Origin: CAVQCJ01 sp963771835
Lineage (GTDB): Bacteria > Actinomycetota > Actinomycetes > Prado026
Reading direction: 5' to 3'
Length of the DNA stretch: 64,000 nt
Assembly: GCA_963771835.1 (NCBI GenBank)
Contig: CAVYVA010000001.1
Span: 1,240,001 to 1,304,000 of the forward strand
The notes beneath the pieces are model-generated. The model searched no databases and had not been told where the DNA came from. It saw only the letters and a program-made list of their open reading frames with translations. This document shows positions 1 through 9,076 of the stretch, piece after piece (positions within the stretch are counted from its first letter, which is position 1; the number at the start of each line of letters is the position of its first letter). Position numbers and translations under genes: made by a program.

Positions 1-327
1 CTCGGGACGGACGTCGCCGTCGGCGAGCTGCGCGGCGCGCACGCAGAGCCAGCCGATGGCGACCGGCACCTCGGGCGCCGACACGGCGCCGCCGGCGAAC
101 ACCGACACGCGGCGCACGGCGTCGGAGACCTTGCCCTGCAACAGCTCGGCCAGCACGCCGCGCCGGGCCGGTGCGGGCACCGCGGTGTCGGTCAGCGCGG
201 TGAACAGCTCGCCGCTGTCGGCGATCAGGGCGTCCACCGCGCGCAGCTCGGCGGCGACCTGCTCCCGGGAGCCGGCCGGGACCGCGCCGAGGACGGCGGC
301 GGCATACCCCTGCAGGCTCGGGTTCAC
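1..327 (-). CDS. atpH: ATP synthase F1 subunit delta (partial, C-terminus outside window)
   Basis: This is the stalk subunit that links the F1 head to the Fo b-subunit dimer. The 109 visible codons start with a GTG at 327 and read VNPSLQGYAAAVLGAV, the usual N-terminal pattern of the family, and the frame runs open off the left edge. The start overlaps the atpF stop by 4 bp (GTGA), indicating translational coupling. The actinobacterial protein is usually near 270 residues, so more than half is missing because the window ends here. There is no sign of damage in the visible part. Confidence 0.85.
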   Translation of the reverse strand, partial: MNPSLQGYAAAVLGAVPAGSREQVAAELRAVDALIADSGELFTALTDTAVPAPARRGVLAELLQGKVSDAVRRVSVFAGGAVSAPEVPVAIGWLCVRAAQLADGDVRPE

Positions 328-866
328 GGGCGCGACCCGGCGCCGGCGGTGGCGCCGTCGGCGCCCGCGTCGGCGGTGAGGGCGGCCACGGCCTGGTCGA
401 TCAGGTCGCGGTGCATGCTCAGGTCGACCTCGCGGCCGATGACCAGCTCGACGGTCTCCAGGACGATCTCGCCCATCCGGCTCGCCGCCTCCTCGACCGC
501 GCGCTGCCTGGCCAGCGCCACCTCGGCTTCGGCCTGGGCCAGGATCCGGTCGTACTCGGCCTGACCGCGGCCCTGCGCCTCCGAGCGGACCTGGTCGGCC
601 GTGCGGTTCGCCTGCGCCACGATCTCGCGCGCCTGCTGCCGGGCCTGCTCCAGCGCGGCACGGCGCTCGTCGTCGGCCACCGCAGCGTCGGCCCGGGCGG
701 CGTCCGCGGCCTCGAGGGAGTTGCGGATGTGCGCCTGGCGCGACTCCATCGCCTTGTTCAGCGGCGGCAGGATGTACTTCCCGATCAGGAAGATGAGGAC
801 CAGGAAGACGGCCAGCTCGACGAAGAACGTCCCGTTCGGGAGCAGGAAGATTCCGGCTGTCTGCAT
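324..866 (-). CDS. atpF: ATP synthase Fo subunit b
   Basis: Subunit b is the membrane-anchored peripheral stalk that holds F1 static against the rotor. The 180-residue protein has one N-terminal membrane segment (about residues 10-30, rich in V/L/I/F) and a long charged, Ala/Glu/Arg-rich stretch from about 38 to 155 with the heptad character of the dimerising coiled coil. Length and architecture are normal for the family. It lies between atpE and atpH in the standard order and overlaps atpH by 4 bp. The ATG at 866 directly precedes the membrane segment, so the start is likely right. Confidence 0.95.
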   Translation of the reverse strand: MQTAGIFLLPNGTFFVELAVFLVLIFLIGKYILPPLNKAMESRQAHIRNSLEAADAARADAAVADDERRAALEQARQQAREIVAQANRTADQVRSEAQGRGQAEYDRILAQAEAEVALARQRAVEEAASRMGEIVLETVELVIGREVDLSMHRDLIDQAVAALTADAGADGATAGAGSRP

Positions 867-911
867 CGCGTCAGCGCTCTCTCGCTCGTGTCCAGGTCCC
901 GGCTGCGGTGG

Positions 912-1178
912 TTACTTCGCCGAGAACACGTAGACGAAGACGACCATGAACAGCAGGTTGATGAAGTAGGCCGCCTCGACCAGACCGACGGTCAGGAAGA
1001 AGTACTGCCGGGCCTTGGCCTCGATCTCCGGCTGGCGTGCGATGGCCTGGATGGTCGAGCTGCCGACGAGGCCGTCACCGATGGCCGCACCAGCGGCACC
1101 GCCGGCCAGGGCGAGGCCGCCGCCGATGAGCGCGCCGGCGATGCGGATCGCCGAGTCGAGACCGGCATCTGCTGCCAT
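912..1178 (-). CDS. atpE: ATP synthase Fo subunit c (proteolipid)
   Basis: This is the rotor-ring proteolipid, 88 residues forming a helical hairpin of two Gly/Ala-rich membrane segments. The polar loop carries R48-Q49-P50, and the proton-binding carboxylate is E68 in the second helix (LVEAAYFI). A clear GGAGGA ribosome site stands 7 nt before the ATG at 1178. The strong site fits the need for about ten c subunits per complex. It sits between atpB and atpF, and the frame is intact. Confidence 0.96.
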   Translation of the reverse strand: MAADAGLDSAIRIAGALIGGGLALAGGAAGAAIGDGLVGSSTIQAIARQPEIEAKARQYFFLTVGLVEAAYFINLLFMVVFVYVFSAK

Positions 1179-1255
1179 GGTGTTCCTCCACTGAGTTTGT
1201 TCGGTTCGGAGTGTGTTCGGTCGGAGTGTTTGCTGCTGGTCGGTTGCTGCTGCGG

Positions 1256-1999
1256 CTAGTGCTCTTCGGTGCTCGTCGCGATGCTGAGGTAGATGATCGT
1301 CAGCAGGGCGAAGATGAACGCCTGGATCGCGCCGACGAACAGGGCGAACGGCTTCCAGACGAGCTCGCCGACCGGGACCAGGTAGATCGGCAGCAGCGCC
1401 GTGATCACCGAGATCATCAGCACGCTGGCGAACATGTTGCCGAACAGCCGGAACGTCAGCGTGATCGGCTTGGTGATCTCCTCGATGATGTTGATCGGGA
1501 GCATCACCGGGTACGGCGTCAGGTAGTGGTGGAAGTAGCCGCGCCAGCCGCGCGCCTTCACCGAGTTGTAGTGCACGATGAAGATCACCGTGAGCGCCAT
1601 GGCCAGCGGCAGGTTCACGTCGGCCGTGGGCGCCGGGAACCACTCCGGGTTGTGGCCGCTGGGGATGACCTCGATCCAGTTGCAGGTCAGCAGGAAGATG
1701 AAGATCGTCACGGCCAGCGGCACGAACCGGCGGCCCGCCGGGCCGAGCGCCGAGTCGGTCAGGTCCTGCACCTGCTCGACCAGCACCTCCCAGAACAGCT
1801 GGAGCTTGCCCGGGACCCCGTCGGTCGCCTTCCGCCGCATGAGCAGGCCGAGCGCGAGCACGACCCCGGCCGCGAACAGCGTCACCCAGACGATGTCCAG
1901 GTTGACCTCGAGGCCGAAGATCTTGGTGGTGACGGCATGGCCGCCGACCTCGATCTCGGTGTCCGCGTGGACCGCCGCCAGGATCCCCGTGCTGATCAT
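1256..1999 (-). CDS. atpB: ATP synthase Fo subunit a
   Basis: This is the stator channel subunit that passes protons to and from the c-ring. The 247-residue protein has five or six hydrophobic segments. The essential arginine is R184 in the motif LTFRLFGN, and the C-terminal helix with FALLTIIYLSIA is also typical. Length is normal. It starts with ATG at 1999, 12 bp after the end of the AtpI-like gene, and about 80 bp separates it from atpE, a spacing that leaves room for the strong atpE ribosome site. Confidence 0.96.
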   Translation of the reverse strand: MISTGILAAVHADTEIEVGGHAVTTKIFGLEVNLDIVWVTLFAAGVVLALGLLMRRKATDGVPGKLQLFWEVLVEQVQDLTDSALGPAGRRFVPLAVTIFIFLLTCNWIEVIPSGHNPEWFPAPTADVNLPLAMALTVIFIVHYNSVKARGWRGYFHHYLTPYPVMLPINIIEEITKPITLTFRLFGNMFASVLMISVITALLPIYLVPVGELVWKPFALFVGAIQAFIFALLTIIYLSIATSTEEH

Positions 2000-2011
2000 G
2001 ACCGTCCCGCC

Positions 2012-2416
2012 CTACACGATCCCGGCCGACAGGACCGCGCGGCCGGCGTTGACGACGAACGCGATCTGGAAGATGACCAGGCCGACCACCATGCCGATGC
2101 CCAGCGGGGGGTCGATCAGCACGAGCCCGATCGCGACCACGGTCACGATCAGCAGCCGGACGGCGCTGCCGCGGCGCAGGATCTTGCGCACGACCTTGTT
2201 GTCGTTGGTGCCGTCGGTCTCCACCTTGGTCACGCGCGCGCCGAGCATGCGCACGTTGAGGATCGCCACCGCGATGCCGATCACGATGCCGACGGCGGCC
2301 GGCGTGGACGACAGCAGCAGCGCGACGCCCACGGCGATCACGCCGGCGATGACGGCGGACAGGATGGTCGGGCGCATGATGCGGGAAAGCGCCCCCACCT
2401 CGAGGTCGGCGAACAT
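2012..2416 (-). CDS. AtpI-like small membrane protein of the atp operon
   Basis: This 134-residue protein has four hydrophobic segments (about 18-34, 40-57, 85-101 and 105-122) and lies directly upstream of atpB. Position, size and topology match the poorly conserved 'subunit I' genes that open many atp operons and are thought to assist Fo or c-ring assembly. A basic cytoplasmic stretch (KVVRKILRRG) lies between segments two and three. The sequence is too divergent to assign a biochemical role. The call rests on location and topology. Confidence 0.7.
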   Translation of the reverse strand: MFADLEVGALSRIMRPTILSAVIAGVIAVGVALLLSSTPAAVGIVIGIAVAILNVRMLGARVTKVETDGTNDNKVVRKILRRGSAVRLLIVTVVAIGLVLIDPPLGIGMVVGLVIFQIAFVVNAGRAVLSAGIV

Positions 2417-2433
2417 GGGCTAACCCTCTCGCC

Positions 2434-2695
2434 CTAGAGGAACCGGCGCACCTGGGCGACCACAGTGGCGACGGCCGCCGCCAGCCCGAGCACCAGCCCG
2501 ACCACCAGGAACAGCGGCGAGGTCCCCAGCCAGCCGTCCAGCGCGATCCCGCCGCCGACGCCGACCGCCACACAGCCGGCCACCGTCGTGCCCAGCCCCA
2601 CGAAAGCCATGGCACCGGGCAGCGGCTTGACCGGTTCGTCCGGACGGTCCGTGGGCTCGGTGGGCTCCGGTGGGCTCTGCGGGCTCGGCGGTCAT
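2434..2695 (-). CDS. atpZ: AtpZ/AtpI-family membrane protein (one frameshift as written)
   Basis: Frame-corrected, this encodes about 86 residues. A Pro/Glu-rich N-terminus (MTAEPAEPT...) is followed by two membrane segments with the pattern AFVGLGTTVAGCVAVGVGGG and LFLVVGLVLGLAAAV, the AtpZ form found at the head of actinobacterial atp operons. It starts at ATG 2695. The repeated Glu-Pro-Thr codons are disturbed near 2667, where one extra C breaks the frame. Removing it joins the N-terminus to the membrane part. Without the repair the membrane part could start only at the internal ATG 2610. Role inferred: Fo assembly or ion supply. Confidence 0.65.
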
Positions 2696-2856
2696 CGAGA
2701 GCACCGGTGGGGACGGGGACCGGCGATGAGGTCGTCGACACCTACGTCCCCTCTCGTCCTGCGGCTCGTCGTGGTCGCTCTGGCGGTGCAGTCCGGGCAG
2801 GCGGGAGGCCGATGGCCCCCAGCTGGGCCGCCGGTCCGGGCAGCCCGTGGTGGAGG

Positions 2857-2887
2857 ACTGTACACACAAAGCATCGTCCCATCCCAA
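2857..2887 (-). promoter_or_regulatory. Candidate promoter of the atp operon
   Basis: On the minus strand TTGGGA (2887-2882) is followed 19 bp later by TACAGT (2862-2857), within an unusually AT-rich patch (GCTTTGTGTGTACAGT) in the 229-bp gap between wecA and atpZ. Both hexamers resemble housekeeping-sigma elements, but the spacer is slightly long. It would give a leader of about 150 nt before atpZ. This is a sequence judgement only. Confidence 0.35.
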
Positions 2888-2924
2888 CGGGGGCGAGGCG
2901 CTGGCGGGGTCCCACCCGTGGGCC

Positions 2925-4025
2925 TCAGACGAGGGCCCCCGGACGCAGCCTGGGCCACTCGACCAGCAGGATCAGGGCGACCAGGCCGGCCGCGATCGCG
3001 GCCACCGCGAGGGGTGCCGGGAGCACCGCAAGGCCGACCGCACCGTAGGCGATCAGGGCCGTCCAGCCGTACAGGATCAGCACCGCGCGCCGGTGCGTGT
3101 GGCCGATCTCGAGCAGGCGGTGGTGCAGGTGCTGCTTGTCCGGCGCGAACGGCGACCGCCGGGCCCTCGTCCGCCGCAGGACCGCGAGCAGCAGGTCGGC
3201 CACCGGCACCGCGAGCACGGCCAGCGGGAGCAGCAGCGGCACCCACACCGGCAGCGCCAGGTTGAGGTTGCCGAGCGAGCCGTAGTTGACCCGCCCGGTC
3301 AGCGTGATCGAGCAGGACGCCAGCAGCAGCCCGATCAGCATCGATCCCGAGTCGCCCATGAACACCCGGGCCGGGTTGAAGTTGTGCACCAGGAAGCCCG
3401 CGCACACCCCGACCAGCACCGCCGAGATCAGCAGCGGGGTGGCGGCGTGGTCGGCGTCGTGCTGCACGGCGAGGATGTACGAGAACAGGAAGAACGCGCC
3501 CGCGGCGATGCCGACCACCCCGGCCGCGAGGCCGTCCAGCCCGTCGACGAAGTTGACCGCGTTGACCGTGACGACCACGGCGAGCACGGTGATGAGCGTC
3601 CCCGACGTGGCGTCGAGCACGATGAGCCGGCCCGGCCACGGCAGCCAGAACAGCTGCACCCCCTGCAGGGCCATCAGCCCGGCCGCGAGGACCTGGCCGG
3701 CCAGCTTGGTGACGGCGTCCAGCCCCCAGATGTCGTCGACCACCCCGACCAGGCAGATCACGACCGCGCCGGTGAGCACGCCGCGGATCTCGTCGCCGGA
3801 GGTGAAGATGCGGTGCAGCAGCGGCAGCTTGGCCGCCACGGCGAGGGCGGCGAGCACGCCGACCAGCATCCCCACCCCGCCCAGCCGAGGGATCGGGACG
3901 TCGTGCACGTCGCGGTCGCGGATCTCGGCCAGGATGCCGGCCCGGATGGCGCCCGCCCTGACCAGGCCGACGGCGAGGTAGGTGAAGGTCGCCGCGACCA
4001 GGAGGGTGAGGAGGTACTCGCGCAC
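2925..4025 (-). CDS. wecA: Polyprenyl-phosphate GlcNAc-1-phosphate transferase (WecA/Rfe family)
   Basis: This membrane enzyme transfers GlcNAc-1-phosphate from UDP-GlcNAc to decaprenyl or undecaprenyl phosphate, the first lipid-linked step of arabinogalactan or teichoic-type wall polymers. The 366 residues include about ten membrane segments and the family motifs NFVDGLDGLAAG, MGDSGS and the C-terminal His-rich loop FAPDKQHLHHRLLEIGHTHR. It occupies the same place as rfe between ywlC and the atp operon in mycobacteria. The GTG at 4025, 8 bp after glyA, is the first start that keeps the first helix, but its ribosome site is weak. Confidence 0.88.
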   Translation of the reverse strand: MREYLLTLLVAATFTYLAVGLVRAGAIRAGILAEIRDRDVHDVPIPRLGGVGMLVGVLAALAVAAKLPLLHRIFTSGDEIRGVLTGAVVICLVGVVDDIWGLDAVTKLAGQVLAAGLMALQGVQLFWLPWPGRLIVLDATSGTLITVLAVVVTVNAVNFVDGLDGLAAGVVGIAAGAFFLFSYILAVQHDADHAATPLLISAVLVGVCAGFLVHNFNPARVFMGDSGSMLIGLLLASCSITLTGRVNYGSLGNLNLALPVWVPLLLPLAVLAVPVADLLLAVLRRTRARRSPFAPDKQHLHHRLLEIGHTHRRAVLILYGWTALIAYGAVGLAVLPAPLAVAAIAAGLVALILLVEWPRLRPGALV

Positions 4026-4033
4026 CTGCCGGC

Positions 4034-5304
<1,271 letters not shown>

Positions 5305-5391
5305 CGGGCCTCCTGGTCGGGCGGTGCCGCGCGGCGGCGACCTGGTGCGGTGCGGGCGGGGTGGACTGTCCGGGCGGAGTCTACGACCTGC

Positions 5392-5976
5392 TCACGCGGC
5401 GGCGAGGATGGCCCGCACCGCGGTCTCGATCTGCGTCGCGGTGGCGGTGAACAGGTCGGGCGGACCGCCGAACGGGTCCTCGATGTCGTCGGCCGTCCGG
5501 CTCGCCGCCGGGTGCAGCCCGCGCAGCTCGGCGGCGGCCGCGGCCAGCGCGCGCAGCCGCGTCCCGGCCGTGCCGGCCGGCAGCGCGTCCGGCGGCACGT
5601 GCCCGGCCAGCCTGGCCAGCTCGCGCAGCGTGAACGTGCGGCGCAGCGCCCTCGGCTCGAGCTCGAGCACCAGCGCGCGCTGCTCGGCGGTCGCGGTGAG
5701 CAGCAGGTCCGCCCAGGCCGCCTGCGGCTCGCGCAGCCAGGTGGCCGTGAAGTCGTCGGAGTCCAGGCCGCGCGAGGTCAGCTCGGCCGCGGCAGCCGGG
5801 TTCATCGGGCCGCCGGCGTGGCCGCCGTACGTCCCCGCGCTGTGCACGAGCAGGTCGGTCACCGGGCCGAACCTGGCCGCCACCTCGGCCCGCATGATCC
5901 GCTCGGCCATGGGTGACCGGCAGATGTTGCCGGTGCAGACGTGCAGCACGTGCAGCGCGCGGGCCGGCCCGGTCAC
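5392..5976 (-). CDS. Low-molecular-weight protein-tyrosine phosphatase family
   Basis: This 194-residue protein opens with the phosphatase P-loop LHVCTGNICRSPMAE, which contains the C-x5-R-S signature with the nucleophilic cysteine. The late motif DIEDPFG supplies the general-acid aspartate. It is somewhat longer than the classical 150-160-residue enzymes and is closer to the actinobacterial forms linked to wall or polysaccharide regulation. The GTG start at 5976 overlaps the ywlC stop by 4 bp. Substrate is unknown; the low-molecular-weight fold could alternatively act as an arsenate reductase, but context favours a phosphatase. Confidence 0.82.
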   Translation of the reverse strand: MTGPARALHVLHVCTGNICRSPMAERIMRAEVAARFGPVTDLLVHSAGTYGGHAGGPMNPAAAAELTSRGLDSDDFTATWLREPQAAWADLLLTATAEQRALVLELEPRALRRTFTLRELARLAGHVPPDALPAGTAGTRLRALAAAAAELRGLHPAASRTADDIEDPFGGPPDLFTATATQIETAVRAILAAA

Positions 5977-6622
5977 GGGGCCACCCGCAGGTCGGGGCAG
6001 ACGGTGCGCAGGTCGTCCAGCCCGACGGCTCCGGTGCGCAGCACCGTCGGGACCTCACCGGTGAGGTCGACGATCGTGGAGGGCACCGGATCGCCGCTCG
6101 GCCCACCGTCGAGGTAGACCGCCACCGCGTCGCCGAGCCCGGCCTGCGCCTCGTCGGCGGTGGCCGCCGGCGGCTCCCCCGAGCGGTTGGCCGAGCTGAC
6201 CGCCATCGGCCCAACCTCGGTGAGCAGCTCGATGGCCACCGGGTGCAGCGGCATCCGGAGCGCGACCGAGCCGTCGGTGTCGCCCAGGTCCCAGACCAGC
6301 GACGGCGCCTGGCGGACGACCAGGGTGAGGCCACCGGGCCAGAACGCCTCGACCAGGGCGTGCGCGACCGAGGGCACGCCGAACGTCAGCCCGGCGATGG
6401 TGCGCGGGGAGCCGACCAGGACCGGCACCGGCATGTCCCGGCCGCGACCCTTGGCGGCCAGCAGCGCGCGCCACCCCGTCCGCGCGCGAACGCGTCGGTG
6501 CCGAGGCCGTAGACGGTGTCGGTCGGCAGGACCACCAGCGCGCCGCGCCGGGCCGCCTGCGCGGCCTGCTCGAGCCCGCGACGCCGCTCGTCCGGGTCGT
6601 CGCAGTCGAACCGGCGGCTCAT
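5973..6622 (-). CDS. ywlC: L-threonylcarbamoyladenylate synthase (one frameshift as written)
   Basis: This enzyme makes threonylcarbamoyl-AMP from threonine, bicarbonate and ATP for the t6A modification of tRNAs that read ANN codons. The N-terminal half contains the signature VVLPTDTVYGLGTDAF, and the C-terminal half has VPVLVGSPRTI, AVSSANRSGEPPA and STIVDLTG. The two halves lie in different frames, joined near 6475 by what looks like one lost base. The repaired length is 216 residues, normal for the family. Its ATG at 6622 overlaps the prmC stop, in the conserved prfA-prmC-ywlC order. Confidence 0.88.
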
Positions 6623-7540
6623 CGGCCCTCCGTCCCGGGTGCGGCGCCCTGCGCGGTCCGGTCCGCGGCCCGGCGGGCGGTCGTGAACCGGTCGCGACCG
6701 GCCAGGTCGCGGTGGTCGACGACCTGTTCCCATCCTCCCTGCCGCAGCAGCGCCGCGGGTACCGCCGCGCCCTGCAGGTCCGCGTGCTCGACGACGAACC
6801 AGCCGCCGGGGCGCAGCAGCGCGGCCGCCCGGACGGCGACCGCCCGGAGCACGTCGAGCCCGTCCGGCCCGTGCCCCCACAGCGCCGCGGGCGGGTCGTG
6901 CTCCAGCACCTCCGGGTCGCGGACCACGCCGTCGTCGGGGATGTACGGGGGGTTGCTGACGACCACGTCGACGGTGCCGTCCAGGTCCGGCAGCGCGGTC
7001 GGCCGCGTCGCCGGCGTGCAGCGTCACCGCGGCGCCGTCGAGGTTGCGGGCCGCCCACACCAGCGCGTCCGGGTCGAGCTCCACGGCGTGCACCCGCGCG
7101 CCCGGCACCTCGTCGGCGACCGACAGCGCGATGGCGCCGGAGCCGGTGCACAGGTCGACCACCAGCGGGGCCCGGCCGGAGCCGGCCACCTCGCGGGCGC
7201 GGTCGACGGCCCACCCGGCCACGACCTCGGTCTCCGGCCGGGGCACGAACACCCCCGGGCCGACGGCGACCTCGACGTGCCGGAAGGCGGTGGTCCCGAC
7301 GATGTGCTGGAGCGGGACCCGCCGCTCCCGGCTCCGCACCGCCGACTCGAACCGGGCCAGCGCGTCGTCGTCGAGCCGGTCCACCGAACGCAGCCGCCCC
7401 CGGCGCACCCCGAGGGCGAACGCGGCGAGCTCCTCGGCGTCGTACCGGGGCGACGGGACACCCGCCGCGTCCAGCCGCTGGGCCGCGGCACCGACCAGGT
7501 CCCACAGCCGCGCCTGCTCCGGGGCGCTCGGGTCAGGCAT
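6619..7540 (-). CDS. prmC: Release-factor glutamine methyltransferase (one frameshift as written)
   Basis: PrmC methylates the glutamine of the GGQ motif in release factors, with SAM as donor. The repaired 306-residue protein has an N-terminal helical release-factor-binding part (to about residue 75), then LVVDLCTGSGAIAL (SAM loop) and VVVSNPPYIP (the NPPY catalytic motif). One extra base near 7003 separates the SAM loop from NPPY. The start chosen is ATG 7540, 8 bp inside the prfA end. Its substrate gene prfA is directly upstream. Confidence 0.9.
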
Positions 7541-8603
7541 CGCCGGACAGGCGGGCCGCGAGGTCGGCGTCCATGGCCGACTGGACGACCGGGTCCAGGT
7601 CGCCGTCGAGGACCTGGTCGAGGTTGTACGCCTTGTAGCCGGTGCGGTGGTCGGCGATGCGGTTCTCCGGGTAGTTGTACGTCCGGATCCGCTCGGAACG
7701 GTCCACGGTCCGCACCTGGCTGCGCCGTGCGTCCGAGGCCGCCGCATCGGCACTCTCCTGGGCGGCCGCCAGCAACCGCGCGCGCAGGATGCGCAGGGCC
7801 GACTCCTTGTTCTGCAGCTGCGACTTCTCGTTCTGGCAGGACACCACGATCCCGGTGGGCAGGTGCGTGATGCGCACCGCCGAGTCGGTGGTGTTCACGC
7901 TCTGCCCGCCCGGGCCGCTGGACCGGTAGACGTCGATGCGCAGGTCGTTCGGGTCGACGGTGACCTCGACGTCCTCGGCCTCGGCCAGGACGAGGACGCC
8001 GGCGGCGGACGTGTGGATGCGACCCTGCGACTCGGTCGCCGGCACCCGCTGCACGCGGTGCACCCCGCCCTCGTACTTCAGCCGGGCCCACGGCGCCTCG
8101 CCGGGTTCGGGGTTGCCCCTGGCCTTGACCGCCACCGAGACGTCCTTGTACCCGCCCAGGTCGGACTCCTGGGCGTCGAGGATCTCGGTCTTCCACCCGC
8201 GTCGCTCGGCGTAGCGCAGGTACATCCGCAGCAGGTCGCCGACGAAGAGCGCGGACTCGTCGCCGCCCTCCCCCGCCTTGACCTCCAGGATCACGTCCCG
8301 GTCGTCGTCGGGGTCGCGCGGCACGAGCAGGAGGGTGAGCCGGTCGGACAGCTCGGCGCGCTCCGTCTCCAGGCGCTCCAGCTCGGCCGCGAACGAGGGG
8401 TCCTCGGCGGCGAGCTCGGTGGCGGCCCCGACGTCGCCGTCGGCCTGCTTCCAGGCCCGGTACGCGGCTACCACCGGGCCGAGCTGGGAGTAGCGGCGCC
8501 CCAGGGCGCGCGCGGCGCCCTGGTCGGCGTGCACGGACGGGTCGGCGAGCCGGCGCTCGAGGTCGGCGTGCTCGGCCACGAGCTCCTCGACGTTGTCGAA
8601 CAT
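7533..8603 (-). CDS. prfA: Peptide chain release factor 1
   Basis: RF1 recognises UAA and UAG in the ribosomal A site and triggers peptide hydrolysis. The 356-residue frame is intact and contains the GGQ tripeptide at residues 232-234 (SSGPGGQSVNTTDSAVRITH), with the helical domain 1 at the N-terminus and the LKYEGGVHRVQRVP block. Many genes here use TGA stops, so RF2 must be encoded elsewhere. A GAGGGAGGG ribosome site precedes the ATG at 8603. The gene follows rpmE and overlaps prmC. Confidence 0.95.
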   Translation of the reverse strand: MFDNVEELVAEHADLERRLADPSVHADQGAARALGRRYSQLGPVVAAYRAWKQADGDVGAATELAAEDPSFAAELERLETERAELSDRLTLLLVPRDPDDDRDVILEVKAGEGGDESALFVGDLLRMYLRYAERRGWKTEILDAQESDLGGYKDVSVAVKARGNPEPGEAPWARLKYEGGVHRVQRVPATESQGRIHTSAAGVLVLAEAEDVEVTVDPNDLRIDVYRSSGPGGQSVNTTDSAVRITHLPTGIVVSCQNEKSQLQNKESALRILRARLLAAAQESADAAASDARRSQVRTVDRSERIRTYNYPENRIADHRTGYKAYNLDQVLDGDLDPVVQSAMDADLAARLSGDA

Positions 8604-8643
8604 CGCGCACCCTCCCTCCGCACGGTCCCGGCCGGCAATGACG

Positions 8644-8685
8644 GACGGCGCCGCCCCCGGGCGTGAACCCTGGGGCGGCGCCGTC
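8644..8685 (-). terminator. Strong stem-loop after rpmE
   Basis: GACGGCGCCGCCCC (8644-8657) pairs perfectly with GGGGCGGCGCCGTC (8672-8685) across a 14-nt loop, immediately downstream of the rpmE stop at 8693. There is no run of U after the stem, as is common for terminators in very GC-rich actinobacteria. It would separate rpmE from prfA transcripts, or attenuate between them. Confidence 0.7.
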
Positions 8686-8692
8686 TGCACAG

Positions 8693-8914
8693 CTACTTGG
8701 CGGCGTCCGACTTCTTGCCGAACCGCTGCTCGAACTTGGCGACGCGACCGCCGGTGTCGAGGATCTTCTGCTTGCCCGTGTAGAACGGGTGGCAGGCCGA
8801 GCACACGTCGGCGTGGATGACGCCGTTCGCCGCGGTGCTCCTGGTCACGAAGGTGTTGCCGCAGGTGCAGGTGACCTGCGTCTGGCGGTACTCGGGGTGG
8901 ATGTCGGGCTTCAC
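8693..8914 (-). CDS. rpmE: 50S ribosomal protein L31 (zinc-binding form)
   Basis: This 73-residue large-subunit protein starts KPDIHPEYRQTQVTC and has the cysteine pattern of the C+ (zinc) type: a CTCGN site near residue 18 and CSACHPFYTGKQK further on. Actinobacteria often carry a second, zinc-free paralogue for zinc starvation; none is seen here. The GTG at 8914 follows GACAGGAG at good spacing. It lies between rho and prfA as in most actinobacteria. Confidence 0.94.
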   Translation of the reverse strand: MKPDIHPEYRQTQVTCTCGNTFVTRSTAANGVIHADVCSACHPFYTGKQKILDTGGRVAKFEQRFGKKSDAAK

Positions 8915-9076
8915 GGTCTTGCTCCTGTCAGTCGGTCGGCGCCGGGTCGTCCGCCCCGGTGGGGTGGACGTGAACCGGACCTGTCGAGCGCGAGCCAGTG
9001 TGGCAGTCGCGTCCGTGTCGCCCAAACGCGGGCGGCAGGACGGTCATTCCGGCTCGTCGTGCCCTGCTGGGTGTCG

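Noticed and set aside
411..1259. Long plus-strand open frames antisense to the atp genes
   Set aside because: They mirror the GC-rich codon pattern of the true minus-strand genes, have no conserved motifs and no ribosome sites; they are shadow frames, as elsewhere in this window.
2907..2925. Stem after wecA (CCCAC/GTGGG) as a terminator
   Set aside because: Only 5 uninterrupted pairs and a 2-nt loop; too weak to call.
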